Assembly: GCA_020637235.1 (NCBI GenBank)
Contig: JACJWG010000008.1
Coordinates: 162,662 to 226,661 of the forward strand
DNA length: 64,000 bases
Direction: 5' to 3'
From: Acidimicrobiaceae bacterium
GTDB lineage: Bacteria > Actinomycetota > Acidimicrobiia > Acidimicrobiales > Ilumatobacteraceae
The notes beneath the pieces are model-generated. The model saw only the letters and a program-made list of their open reading frames with translations, ran no database searches and was not told the DNA's origin. The position numbers were made by a program, and so were the translations under genes. Positions 48,935 to 57,819 of the stretch are shown one piece after another. The first letter of the stretch is position 1. Every line of letters starts with the position of its first letter.

Positions 48935-49842
48935 GACGGACCTCCTGTGGCAGCCCCGATGCCGAGGGCGCGGTTGACGGGAACGGGGACACGCTCGCCG
49001 GCGGCGCGGCGAGCGGCTGCGTCGACAGCGCGCTGGGCCATCACGGCGATCGTGTGACGCCGGTAGCGGTCGCTGGCGCGCACGTCGCTGATCGGCGTCG
49101 CCTGCTGTCGCGCGGCATCGCCCACGGCGACGGCCGCCTCGGCCACCGTGGCCCCGGCGAGGTGCTCGAGTCCGGCCACGGCGATGATCGTCGGTGCGAC
49201 GGCGGTGAGGGCGGCGTGTACGGATGTCACGGTGCCGTCGGCTGCGAGCGTCACCGACGCTGCGGCGCCGACGACGGCGATCTCCATCGCACGGCGGTAC
49301 TCGAGCCGCACGTAAGCGCTGCCGCAGCGCGACGCGGGCGCCGGGAGGTGCACCGCGACGCACAGCTCGTCGGGTGAGGCTGCGGTACGGCCCGGGCCGA
49401 TCCACAACTCGCCGATCGGCATCGTGCGCGACCCGGTGACGGCGCGGAGCTCGACCGATGCGCCGAGCACGACGAGTGGGGCGCCGGTGTCCATCGCGGG
49501 CGATGCGTTCATCACGTTGCCGCCGATCGTGCCCACGTGGCGGGTGCTCGGCGAGCCGACCAGCGCTGCTGCGTCGGCCAGCGCGCTGAACCGCTCGACG
49601 AGCACCGGATGGCTCTCGATCAGGTGGTGCGACACCCCGGCTCCGATGCGGACGGCACCGGACGTGTCGACGTCCAGCGCGCGGAGCTCGGCGATCCGGT
49701 CGATCGCTACGAGCGAATCGGGCAAGGGCGCCTTGCCGTGCCGGGCGCCGACGACGAGGTCGCTGCCGCCCGCGATCGGACGTGCTCCGGCGGCCATCGC
49801 CGCGAGGGCGTCGTCGACGGTGGTGGCGATCAGCAGGCTCAC
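48931..49842 (-). CDS. Molybdenum hydroxylase, FAD-binding medium subunit
   Basis: 303 residues from a GTG overlapping the large-subunit stop. The FAD-binding loop shows AGGSDLVVGARHG and the second loop STRHVGTIGGNVMNASPAMD, as in CoxM-type subunits; the C-terminal domain begins around YVRLEYRRAMEIAVVG. It carries FAD in the L/M/S complex. It overlaps the small-subunit gene by 4 bases. Confidence 0.92.
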   Translation of the reverse strand: MSLLIATTVDDALAAMAAGARPIAGGSDLVVGARHGKAPLPDSLVAIDRIAELRALDVDTSGAVRIGAGVSHHLIESHPVLVERFSALADAAALVGSPSTRHVGTIGGNVMNASPAMDTGAPLVVLGASVELRAVTGSRTMPIGELWIGPGRTAASPDELCVAVHLPAPASRCGSAYVRLEYRRAMEIAVVGAAASVTLAADGTVTSVHAALTAVAPTIIAVAGLEHLAGATVAEAAVAVGDAARQQATPISDVRASDRYRRHTIAVMAQRAVDAAARRAAGERVPVPVNRALGIGAATGGPS

Positions 49843-52133
49843 GACACACCGTCCTCGCCGGTCAGCGTGTTCCACACACGTTCCGCCGTCATCGGGAGCT
49901 GCCGCACGGGGCGGCCGACCACCTGTGCGACCGCATTGGCGATCGCCGCAGCCGTGGGCACGTTCGGCGCCTCGGCGAGCCCCTTTGCGCCGCGAGGGCC
50001 TGCGTCGGGGGTGGGGATCTCCACGAAGTCGATGTGGATCGGCGGTGCATCGGCACAGGTCTGCAGCTTGTACTCGAGCATCGCCGGGTTGCGCTGGCGA
50101 CCAGCGTCGTCGTAGCGGGTGCCCTCGGTGAGGGCTTGGCCGATGCCCATCATCACGCCACCTTCCACCTGCCCGCGTGCTCCGATCTGATTGATGATCG
50201 TGCCGCTGTCGTGGGCGGCGCTCACCCCCAGGACGCGCACGACCCCGGTGTCACGGTCCACCTTCACGTGGACGGCGTGGCACGAGAACTGCGGCGCCAC
50301 GAACGCGGCCATTCCCACGTCGCCCACACAACTCGACCCCACCAGCGCCGGTGCCGACGGCGGTGCCCCCGACCCGTGGCCGATGAGCAACTCGCCGCCG
50401 GCCGCGATGCCGGCGAGTTCCGCGATCGACACCGTGCGCGACGGGGTGCCGGCGACCGATGCCTGGCCGTCGGCCAGGACGATGTCGTCGGGGGCGGCCT
50501 CGAGGTGATCGGCAGCCAGACGCTTGAGCTGTTCGGCCACCTGCCCGGCGGCGTGCACGACGGCGCGACCGTTGTTGAACAGTGTCTGGCTGCCGGTGGC
50601 GCCCATGTCGTACGGGGCCACCGACGTGTCCTGGTAGACGAGCTGGAAGTCGTCGGGCGACATGCCGAGCTCGTCGGCCGCCAGCTGGCGCAAGGTCATC
50701 ACGGCTCCGGTGCCGCACTCCTGTGCCCCGGTGACGATCTGCGCCGAGCCGTCCCCGTCGATCTTCACGAAGGCGCCGGAGGCGGCGGTGAAGCTCGGCC
50801 ACCAGCCGACGGCCACGCCGATCGCCTCGTCGTCGGGCAGGTCGCGGCCGTAGCCCGCCGCTGCGGTCGCGGCGTCGACGCAGCGTCGCAGCCCGATCTC
50901 GTCGTACGTCTGGCCGCTCGGCCCCTCGCTGCCGGTGTCGACCACGTTGCGTCGCCGGAACTCGACGGGATCGAGACCGGCGGCGGCAGCGAGCTCGTCG
51001 GTGTGCGATTCGAGCGCCCAGCAGGCCTGCGGCGCAGTGGGGGCGCGCACCGAGCCGGACGGCTGGTGGTTGGTGTACACGAGGTGTGCCTCGACGTGCA
51101 GATGCGGGATCCGGTACGGCCCGGCGACGTGCATGGCCGCGAGCTGCGAGAAGAAGCCGCTGTCGGCGGTGTACGCACCGTTGTCGATGATCACACGACC
51201 GGTGCGGGCGACGATCGTGCCGTCGCCGCGCAGGCCGGTGGTGAGTTCGACCACCATGCCCTCGCGGCGGCGGTCCGGCACGACGAACTCCTCGCGTCGT
51301 GTGAACACGAGCCGCACCGGGCGTCTGGCGGCGCGGGCGAGGGCGGCGACGTGCGCCTCGACGTGGAAACCGCACTTGCCACCGAAACCGCCGCCGAGGT
51401 GCGGCACGATGATCCGCACCCGGTTGGCGGGCAGCCCGAGGGTCTCGCACACGCCGGCGCGAGCGTCGAACGGCACCTGGGTACTGCTCCAGATGGTGAC
51501 CTTGTCGCCCTCCCACTGTGCGAGCACGGCCCGCGGCTCGATCGGGGCGGCGTGGCTGGCGTCGGCCACGTAGCGGCTGGACAGCACGATGTCGGCATCG
51601 GCCATCGCTGCGTCGGCGTCACCTTTGGTGATCGAGGCGTACGACGCGTCGTTGCGGTCGCGAACGATCGGGTCGGCGGCGCCGTACGACGCCCAATCGG
51701 CGTGCACGAGCGGCGCGTCGGGGGCGAGCGCCGCTTCGACGTCGTTCACGATCGGCAGCGGTTCGTACTCGACGACGATCGCAGCAGCGGCTCGCCGGGC
51801 GATCTCGGCCGACGTGGCGGCGACCGCAGCGACGATCTCGCCCTCGAAGCGGACGACGTCGCGTGCGAACAGCGTCCGGTCCGCCACGAACGGGCCGTAG
51901 CGGACGTCGGGGACGTCGGCGGCGGTGAGCACGGCGAGCACGCCGGGCATCGAACGCGCGGGTTCGACGTCGAGCCGGGTGATCCGGCCATGGGTGACGT
52001 CGGCATAGCGGAACGCGGCCTGGAGCACACCGGTGAGCGTGAGGTCGGCCGCGTACCGGCCGCTCCCCGTCACCTTGTCGGGGCCGTCGGCGCGGACGAA
52101 TCGTGAGGTCGGGGCTGGTTCGGTGACGGTCAT
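49839..52133 (-). CDS. Molybdenum hydroxylase, large catalytic subunit
   Basis: 764 residues. Xanthine-dehydrogenase-family molybdopterin subunit: GSGRYAADLTLTGVLQAAF, PHLGGGFGGKCGFHVEAHV, GSVRAPTAPQACWALESHTDELA, CGTGAVMTLRQLAADEL and a C-terminal GAKGLAEAPNVPTAAAIANA with the catalytic Glu region. It hydroxylates a carbon of the substrate using water. The substrate cannot be read from the sequence; its place upstream of BKACE and carnitine dehydrogenase suggests an N-containing compound degraded in the same pathway. Confidence 0.92.
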   Translation of the reverse strand: MTVTEPAPTSRFVRADGPDKVTGSGRYAADLTLTGVLQAAFRYADVTHGRITRLDVEPARSMPGVLAVLTAADVPDVRYGPFVADRTLFARDVVRFEGEIVAAVAATSAEIARRAAAAIVVEYEPLPIVNDVEAALAPDAPLVHADWASYGAADPIVRDRNDASYASITKGDADAAMADADIVLSSRYVADASHAAPIEPRAVLAQWEGDKVTIWSSTQVPFDARAGVCETLGLPANRVRIIVPHLGGGFGGKCGFHVEAHVAALARAARRPVRLVFTRREEFVVPDRRREGMVVELTTGLRGDGTIVARTGRVIIDNGAYTADSGFFSQLAAMHVAGPYRIPHLHVEAHLVYTNHQPSGSVRAPTAPQACWALESHTDELAAAAGLDPVEFRRRNVVDTGSEGPSGQTYDEIGLRRCVDAATAAAGYGRDLPDDEAIGVAVGWWPSFTAASGAFVKIDGDGSAQIVTGAQECGTGAVMTLRQLAADELGMSPDDFQLVYQDTSVAPYDMGATGSQTLFNNGRAVVHAAGQVAEQLKRLAADHLEAAPDDIVLADGQASVAGTPSRTVSIAELAGIAAGGELLIGHGSGAPPSAPALVGSSCVGDVGMAAFVAPQFSCHAVHVKVDRDTGVVRVLGVSAAHDSGTIINQIGARGQVEGGVMMGIGQALTEGTRYDDAGRQRNPAMLEYKLQTCADAPPIHIDFVEIPTPDAGPRGAKGLAEAPNVPTAAAIANAVAQVVGRPVRQLPMTAERVWNTLTGEDGVS

Positions 52134-52190
52134 CGTGCGAGCTCCTCGGGTCCGGCGACGACGCCGGACGGGTGCTCAATATGGCACGGA

Positions 52191-52727
52191 TCAGCGGGGC
52201 GAGGGCGCGCTCGGCGACACGCTCGTGCGTCGATGCGCCACCCAGGCGATCGAGGCGAGGCCGCCGAGGAGCACACCGCCGGGGAGCCAACCGCCGATGC
52301 CGGGCGCCGACACCGGCGACTGGGCCGCCTGGAGCAGCGAGAACACGGCGGGTGTGCGCCGGTCAGCGCTGGCACTCGCCAGGAAGAGTTGGTCGAACAC
52401 GGCTTGGGGCACCGAGATGCCGGGGACGACCGTGCACAGGCAGTTGGGGTGAGCGCGGCCCGCCTCGGCCGCCGCGGCCGAGGCGAACAGCTTGTTCGCA
52501 CCGTGCGCCTGGCACGCGTTGCAGGTCGAGCACGACGGCGCCAGGCAGGTGCCGCCGATGGTGGGGTCGAGCGCATAGGTGACCACCATGTCGTCGGCCG
52601 CGACGTGGCCGGCGAGCAGCAGGCCGCCGGTGGTGGCAGATGCTGCGGCGAGCAGCGCTCGCCGGGTGAGCGCGCGCCCGGCCGTCATGGGTCCGGTCGT
52701 GATCGGTCCGATGTCCTGGTCGCGCAT
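52191..52727 (-). CDS. Cys-rich Tat-exported protein with C-terminal sorting-like tail
   Basis: 178 residues. Twin-arginine signal (LTRRALLAAASATTGGLLL); a mature region with CLAPSCSTCNACQAHGANK and a later NCLCTVV, giving seven cysteines that could hold a metal cluster; then a Ser-rich stretch, a hydrophobic helix (GGVLLGGLASIAWVAH) and a short basic/Ser tail (RRTSVSP). The layout of helix plus basic tail resembles exosortase/sortase recognition tails, and an exosortase-like gene lies divergently next to it. I do not recognise the family. Iron-sulfur or zinc binding is inferred only from the cysteines. Confidence 0.7.
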   Translation of the reverse strand: MRDQDIGPITTGPMTAGRALTRRALLAAASATTGGLLLAGHVAADDMVVTYALDPTIGGTCLAPSCSTCNACQAHGANKLFASAAAAEAGRAHPNCLCTVVPGISVPQAVFDQLFLASASADRRTPAVFSLLQAAQSPVSAPGIGGWLPGGVLLGGLASIAWVAHRRTSVSPSAPSPR

Positions 52728-52949
52728 GGTGGTGGTTCCGCCTTCGGCGCTCGTCTCCGGGAGCCGCACCGCCTCCGCAGACCCGTGTTGGTGAGTGGTG
52801 CCCGGCTTCCACCGGGCCCGCGGCCCACCGGGGCCTGTTTCTGACGATGCGGCATCCGCAGACGAGCGCCGTGGTGGAGATCGTCCGGAGTGGTTCTCCG
52901 TCGTGCCAGGAGGTGGCGCGAGTGCCGATCGCGACGGACCATCACGTCG
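52728..52949. other. Divergent promoter region of the exosortase pair
   Basis: 222 bases (the exosortase reading frame could begin as far left as 52890). AGGAGG at 52909 is not in frame with the chosen start. It must hold promoters for both divergent genes. Confidence 0.4.
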
Positions 52950-53486
52950 GTGGACGGCACACGATCGCTCGCGCCCACCGGCGGGGTCGGGCGACGGCTC
53001 GCGTCGCTGGCGGCGGTCGTGGTGGCCATGGTGGTGGCGCTCGAGCTGCTCATGCCGTGGTGGACCGCAGTCGAAGCCGAGCTGGTGCGCTGGGCGTTGT
53101 CGCCGAGCTCGGTCGGCGTGCGACGTTCCGGGAACCAGCTCCTGATCGACGGCGACGGCGGCGGGTTCGTGTTGCTCGTGACCGCCTGGTGCTCGTCGCT
53201 CGGGCCGTTGCTCGCTGCGATCGCCGCCGTGGTGGTGGTGCCGAGACGCACCGGTCGGCTCCGTCGCCGCGCCGTCCGGGTGATGATCGCGGCAGGGGTG
53301 CTCGTGCTGGGCAACACCGTCCGCATGGCGGCCATCGCGTGGTACGGGGCGTCGGTGGATCTCGGCCGCGTCGACGCGTTCCACGACGGCCCGGCGATGT
53401 GGCTGTCGGTGGGTGTGGTGCTCGCTGCCGCTGCGGTGGTGGCGTGGCGTCCGCGGCCCGCCTCCTCGGTAACGTGCGCCGGGTGA
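52950..53486 (+). CDS. Exosortase/archaeosortase-like transpeptidase
   Basis: 178 residues from a GTG at 52950 (an in-frame GTG at 52890 would add 20 basic residues). Several transmembrane helices carry the three signature residues of the exosortase family: Cys in VTAWCSSLGPLL, Arg in LGNTVRMAAIAW and His in VDAFHDGPAMW. These polytopic enzymes cut and anchor exported proteins by a C-terminal recognition tail. The divergent Cys-rich Tat protein has such a tail and is the obvious substrate candidate. Its stop overlaps the PfkB gene (GTGA). Confidence 0.8.
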   Translation: MDGTRSLAPTGGVGRRLASLAAVVVAMVVALELLMPWWTAVEAELVRWALSPSSVGVRRSGNQLLIDGDGGGFVLLVTAWCSSLGPLLAAIAAVVVVPRRTGRLRRRAVRVMIAAGVLVLGNTVRMAAIAWYGASVDLGRVDAFHDGPAMWLSVGVVLAAAAVVAWRPRPASSVTCAG

Positions 53487-54337
53487 TCGGCACGCTCGGA
53501 GACCTGGTCGAGGACATCGCGGTCCGGCTGCAGGGACCGCTCAACGTCGCCTCCGACACCGAGGCCCACATCCGACGGCGGCGCGGCGGCAGCGCGGCAA
53601 ACACGGCGGTGGCGGTCGCGAGGGCCGGGGGTTCGGCACGGTTCATCGGTCAGGTCGGCGACGACCCGATCGGTGCTGCGCTCGTGGCGGCACTGCACGG
53701 CGAGGGCGTGGACACCGCGGTGCGCCAGGCCGGACGGACGGGCACGATCGTGGTGCTGGTGGATCACGCAGGAGAGCGCTCGATGCTCACCGATCGAGGA
53801 GCCTGCGCCGACCTCGCCGACCCCGACCCCCGATGGCTCGACGGGCTGCAGGTGCTGCACGTACCGGTCTACTCGCTCGTCGGCGGGCAGGCGCTCGCCT
53901 CGACCGCCGTCACGATGATCAACTGGGCGCACGAGCGGGGGATCGTGGTCTCGATCGACGCGTCGTCGGCCGCCGTGCTCGAGACGCACGGCGCAGCGCG
54001 GGTGCGCAGCCTGCTGTGGTCGCTGCAGCCGCACGTGCTGCTGTGCAACGAGCTCGAAGCAGCGGTGCTGGCCGGAGCGGGTGGGGTGGACGGGATCGCC
54101 ACCGCAGCGACGGTCGTGAAGCAGGGACCGGACCCGGCATTGGTGAGCGTGCCGGGCGAAGGTGTGGTCGAGGTGCCGGTGCCCCCGCTCGACGGAGTGG
54201 CCGACACCACCGGCGCGGGCGACGCCTTCGCTGCGGGGTTCTTGCTCGCCGTTGCGTCGGGATCGCTCGCGGTGGACGCCACGGTGGCCGGCCATCGGGT
54301 GGCTCGTGCTGCGATCGAAGCGGTGTCGGCGGGCTGA
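53483..54337 (+). CDS. PfkB family sugar kinase
   Basis: 284 residues from a GTG that overlaps the exosortase stop and also follows TAACGT by 7 bases. RRGGSAANTAVAVARAGGSARFIGQVGDD is the N-terminal PfkB signature (given in two pieces: GGSAANTAVAVARAG and ARFIGQVGDD), and GVADTTGAGDAFAAGFLLAV is the C-terminal ATP/anion-hole motif with the catalytic Asp. It phosphorylates a sugar or nucleoside; the closest sub-family is unclear. Co-transcription with the exosortase is likely; whether they share a function is unknown. Confidence 0.88.
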   Translation: MIGTLGDLVEDIAVRLQGPLNVASDTEAHIRRRRGGSAANTAVAVARAGGSARFIGQVGDDPIGAALVAALHGEGVDTAVRQAGRTGTIVVLVDHAGERSMLTDRGACADLADPDPRWLDGLQVLHVPVYSLVGGQALASTAVTMINWAHERGIVVSIDASSAAVLETHGAARVRSLLWSLQPHVLLCNELEAAVLAGAGGVDGIATAATVVKQGPDPALVSVPGEGVVEVPVPPLDGVADTTGAGDAFAAGFLLAVASGSLAVDATVAGHRVARAAIEAVSAG

Positions 54338-54341
54338 CGAC

Positions 54342-56225
54342 GTGCGGGTCGACCGACGACGACTTCTGATCGCCCTGCTGCTGGCGTCGGTCGTCGCGCT
54401 GGGTGGCTCACCTGTCCAGATCGCCCCGCCGGCGACGGCCGTCGCGGCGACTCGGTACCTCGACGCGATGTTCGCCGTCGACGTGCAGCGCGACGTGGTG
54501 TACGGCACGGCGACGACCGTCGAGGGTGGCACCGTCGAACTGCGCCTGGACCTGTATCTGCCCCGCGGCGACACCGCCACGTCTCGACCGGTGTTCGTGT
54601 ACGCACACGGCGGCTTCTTCTGGATCGGGGGCAAGGAGGGGGCGACCGCGTGGGCGACGCGGATGGCGCAGCGCGGGTACGTGGCTGCGTCGATCGACTA
54701 CCGGTTGGGGCCGTCGCCGGTGACGTTCCCGGTCGACAGCCCGTTCGAGGTGCGGGTGGTGCAGGACGCGACCGGCGACATGCAGACCGCGGTGCGGTGG
54801 TTCCGGTCGCAGGCGAGCGAGCTGCGGATCGATCCCGACCGCATCGGTGTGGCGGGCTCGAGCGCCGGCGCAGTGATGGCGCTCGGCGTCGCCGTCGGTG
54901 CCGACGCCGTCCAACCCGGCTCGCACGTCGAGTTCTCGTCGGCGGTGTGCACGGCGGTGTCGTTCGCCGGTGCGAACGACCCGGCAGCGATCGGGGCCGA
55001 CGATGCCGGCGCGATCTTCTTCCACGGCAGTGACGACGACATCGTGCCGACGAGCCAGGCACGGGCGACCCGCGACGCGATGGTGGCGGCGGGCCTGCCG
55101 GTGTCGTGGAACGAGTTCCCCGGTGAGGGCCACGACCTGTCGGACGCGTCCGCACTGTCGCGGATCGCTCCCACGGTCCGGTGGTTCGCCGACCGGGTCG
55201 CGAATGCGCCGACACCGTGCTCACCGGCGGTGGCGCAGCTGCCTCGTGTGCCCGCCGGCCGTCAGACCACGATCGTCGGCGAGGGCGGACGATCGGGTGT
55301 GGTGTCGCTCGTGTCGGTCGACAACACCGCACCCGGCTACGCGCAGGTGCTGCCGTGCGGCTCGCCGAGCGGCGGGTCGTCCAACCTGAACACCGACGCC
55401 GCCGGTCAGATCCGATCCGCGCTCGCCGTGGTCCGTTTCGGTGCGGACGGGTCCGGCTGCGTGTTCAACCAGATGTCGACGCACCTGGTGGTCGATCTGC
55501 AGGGCTGGTTCGCCGCAGGAGCGTTCGACGACGTGGACGACGTGCGGTTGCTCGACACCCGCGACGGGATGCGACCGCCAGACGGATCGACGATCGAGAT
55601 CCGGGGCCGCCCCGACACCACGGGGCTCGTGTCGATCGTGGCGACCGAGGCGGCGCGGCCGGGCTTCGTGCAGGTGCTGCCGTGTGGCGCGGTCTCCGGT
55701 GGGTCGTCCAACGTGAACGTCGACGCGGCAGGCCAGACCCGTTCGAACCTGGCGCTCGTGCGCTTCGGTGCCGACGGACGGGCGTGCCTGTTCGTGCAAC
55801 GGTCCACCCATCTCGTGGCCGATCTGCAGGGGTACCTGTCGGACGTCGCCGTGGACGACGTGGACGACGCTCGCCTGATCGACACACGCGGGGGAGTGGC
55901 GCCGCGGGACGGATCGGTCACCGAGGTGCGTGGACGGCCGGGCTCCACCGCCGTGGTGTCGCTCGTGGCCACCGAGTCGGCGGGCCCCGGGTACGTGCAG
56001 GTGCTGGACTGCGGCGCTGCGCCGGGCGGCTCGTCGAACCTGAACGTCGACCGTGCCGGGCAGACCATCGCCGGCATGGCGTTCGTGCGATTCGGCGCCG
56101 ACGGCCGGTTGTGCGTGTACACCCAGCGCTCGACACACCTGCTGGTGGACGTGCAGGCCTACCTGACGGCCGACGCCTTCGTCGACGTGCCCGATCGGCG
56201 GCTGATCGACACCCGGACGCGCTGA
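54342..56225 (+). CDS. Secreted alpha/beta hydrolase with three C-terminal beta repeats
   Basis: 627 residues from a GTG. Signal peptide (LLIALLLASVVALGGS); esterase domain with VYAHGGFFWIGGK (oxyanion hole), SIDYRLGP and nucleophile elbow AGSSAGAVMALG, His in GEGHDLSD. Then three ~100-residue repeats, each with V..LPCG..SGGSSN.N, RFGADG..C.F and STHLVVDLQGWF plus D.R.L.DTR. The repeats are typical of Acidimicrobiia surface proteins and may bind wall carbohydrate. It probably acts outside the cell as an esterase or lipase. Four bases after the PfkB stop. Confidence 0.85.
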   Translation: MRVDRRRLLIALLLASVVALGGSPVQIAPPATAVAATRYLDAMFAVDVQRDVVYGTATTVEGGTVELRLDLYLPRGDTATSRPVFVYAHGGFFWIGGKEGATAWATRMAQRGYVAASIDYRLGPSPVTFPVDSPFEVRVVQDATGDMQTAVRWFRSQASELRIDPDRIGVAGSSAGAVMALGVAVGADAVQPGSHVEFSSAVCTAVSFAGANDPAAIGADDAGAIFFHGSDDDIVPTSQARATRDAMVAAGLPVSWNEFPGEGHDLSDASALSRIAPTVRWFADRVANAPTPCSPAVAQLPRVPAGRQTTIVGEGGRSGVVSLVSVDNTAPGYAQVLPCGSPSGGSSNLNTDAAGQIRSALAVVRFGADGSGCVFNQMSTHLVVDLQGWFAAGAFDDVDDVRLLDTRDGMRPPDGSTIEIRGRPDTTGLVSIVATEAARPGFVQVLPCGAVSGGSSNVNVDAAGQTRSNLALVRFGADGRACLFVQRSTHLVADLQGYLSDVAVDDVDDARLIDTRGGVAPRDGSVTEVRGRPGSTAVVSLVATESAGPGYVQVLDCGAAPGGSSNLNVDRAGQTIAGMAFVRFGADGRLCVYTQRSTHLLVDVQAYLTADAFVDVPDRRLIDTRTR

Positions 56226-56232
56226 GCCGGGG

Positions 56233-57492
56233 TCAGGGCCGCTCGTCGATGCGGACGGGCTGGGCGAACGCGTCGGCGTAGTCGGCGCCGATGCCGATCG
56301 GTTCGGCGTCGATGCCGAACAGGGCACGGGTCCAGGCGGTCACGCCGTGGCGGATCATCGGGAAGGTGTCGGCGACGGGCACGGCGGGCGGGATGCAGCC
56401 GTCCTCGCCGAGGGTGCGCAGTTGTGGTTGGGCGTCGAGCAGCCCGCCGAGTCCCGAGGCCTCGGCGACGCCGATGATGCCGGTGCCGTTGCCGAACGTG
56501 CAGAAGTCGTCGAAGCCGTTGTGGCCGACGCCATCGATCACCCAGAGCAGGCTCGGTGTGGGAACGGCCTCGAAGGAGGGCACGGTGCGCTCGTCGGCAG
56601 GGACCACGGCATCGACCGACCCGGCCATGAAGAACGACGGCTTGTCGGGGAGCGATCCTGCGGGCGCCGTGGTGGTGACCGCGGTCGGATCGCCGAGCAG
56701 GACACCCGACGCCATGCTGACGTAGCCGTCGATGCGGTCGTCGAGCGCGGCGCCGACGACCGTGCCGCCCCCGGCGGAATGGCCGATCGCCACCACCTGT
56801 TCGGTGTCGACCACGCCCTCGAGGATGCTGCCGGCGGTGGCGTGCTCGGTGGTCACCAGGTCGAGCGATTGCAGCAGGTCGTCGACCGAGTCGGCCCGGT
56901 CGCCGCTCGCCGTGGCCGACAGCACGTTCGGCAGGTCGCGCGAGGGATGATCGGGCGCGACGACGACGAAACCCCAGCTGGCGAGGTGTGAGGTGAGGAA
57001 GCTGCTCTGCAGCCGGATCCCGGTGAAGCCGTGGCTGAAGAGCACCACCGGGAACGGGCCGGCCGTGGCGTCGGCCTCGGCGTCGCGGGCGCCGGCGAAG
57101 CTGAACGTGGCCGGTACGTCGGCGGTGAGGATCGCTCGGATGCCTTCGGGGGTGAAGTCCCGCACGTCGTAGGACACCTCGCCGGTGGTGCCGGCGACGG
57201 CCGGGTACCACACCTCGACCTTCGGACCCTTCGCCAGGGTGTACGTGGTGACGCCCACGGGGTGTGGGCCGGGCTCGGCGTACGTGGCGGCGATCTGCTC
57301 GAGCGAGATCGTGGTGGTCGGTGCCACGGTCGTGGGTGCCTGCGTGGTGGCCGGAGCCTCCGTGGTGGCAGGGACGATCGTGGTGCTCGGCACGATGGTG
57401 GGGGCGAAGGTCGGCTCGTCGTCGCTGCAGGACGCCAGCGCGACGGCCGCCGTGGCAAGGGAGACGGTGAGGAGGCGGCGACGGGTGGACAT
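56233..57492 (-). CDS. Lipoprotein alpha/beta hydrolase (PAF-acetylhydrolase / chlorophyllase-like)
   Basis: 419 residues. Basic N-terminus and lipobox (ATAAVALASCSDD), a Thr/Pro-rich linker, then a hydrolase domain with VVLFSHGFTGIRLQ, nucleophile elbow AIGHSAGGGTVVG, VVAPDHPSRD and a late VGHNGFDDFC (His). The composition FSHGFTG..SSFL and IGHSAGG match platelet-activating-factor acetylhydrolase-like / dienelactone-type lipoproteins. It faces the repeat-bearing esterase, with 7 bases between stops. Likely hydrolyses a lipid or ester at the cell surface. Confidence 0.85.
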   Translation of the reverse strand: MSTRRRLLTVSLATAAVALASCSDDEPTFAPTIVPSTTIVPATTEAPATTQAPTTVAPTTTISLEQIAATYAEPGPHPVGVTTYTLAKGPKVEVWYPAVAGTTGEVSYDVRDFTPEGIRAILTADVPATFSFAGARDAEADATAGPFPVVLFSHGFTGIRLQSSFLTSHLASWGFVVVAPDHPSRDLPNVLSATASGDRADSVDDLLQSLDLVTTEHATAGSILEGVVDTEQVVAIGHSAGGGTVVGAALDDRIDGYVSMASGVLLGDPTAVTTTAPAGSLPDKPSFFMAGSVDAVVPADERTVPSFEAVPTPSLLWVIDGVGHNGFDDFCTFGNGTGIIGVAEASGLGGLLDAQPQLRTLGEDGCIPPAVPVADTFPMIRHGVTAWTRALFGIDAEPIGIGADYADAFAQPVRIDERP

Positions 57493-57607
57493 GCGTCCGC
57501 AAGGTTGCCAGACGGTCGCACACGGTGCGCGGTCGTGCGATGCCGTTGGCCCGAACCGCGCCCGGGCCGATAGGGTTGCCGTCCGCACACCGGGCGACCG
57601 GTGACAC

Positions 57608-57679
57608 GGCGACGTGGCCGAGTGGTTCAGGCAAGGGCCTGCAAAGCCCTGTACATGGGTTCGATTCCCATCGTCGCCT
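57608..57679 (+). tRNA. tRNA-Cys (anticodon GCA), target of a second island
   Basis: Acceptor GGCGACG pairs CGTCGCC, D-stem GCC/GGC, anticodon stem AGGGC/GCCCT with loop CTGCAAA giving GCA (cysteine), T-arm ATGGG-TTCGATT-CCCAT, discriminator T. A strong terminator and a tyrosine integrase follow directly. Confidence 0.95.
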
Positions 57680-57681
57680 CC

Positions 57682-57724
57682 AGCCCCTGACCTGGTAAAG
57701 TACCAGCTCAGGGGCTCTTTTCGT
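57682..57724 (+). terminator. Nested hairpin terminator after tRNA-Cys
   Basis: Outer stem AGCCCCTGA / TCAGGGGCT, inner stem CTGGTA / TACCAG, then a T-run (TTTT) at the right edge. Confidence 0.88.
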
Positions 57725-57819
57725 TTTCCCACTGTCGTCCGCCACTGTCCCCTGGTGACCACCAGAAACCACCGTTTTGTTCCCATCGTGTGCACAAAAC
57801 GTTCCCAAGGGGAGGGCCG

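Noticed and set aside
52847..53482. Upstream extension of the PfkB frame as a fusion protein
   Set aside because: The sequence before the GTG at 53483 is Arg/Gly-rich noise read out of frame through the exosortase gene.
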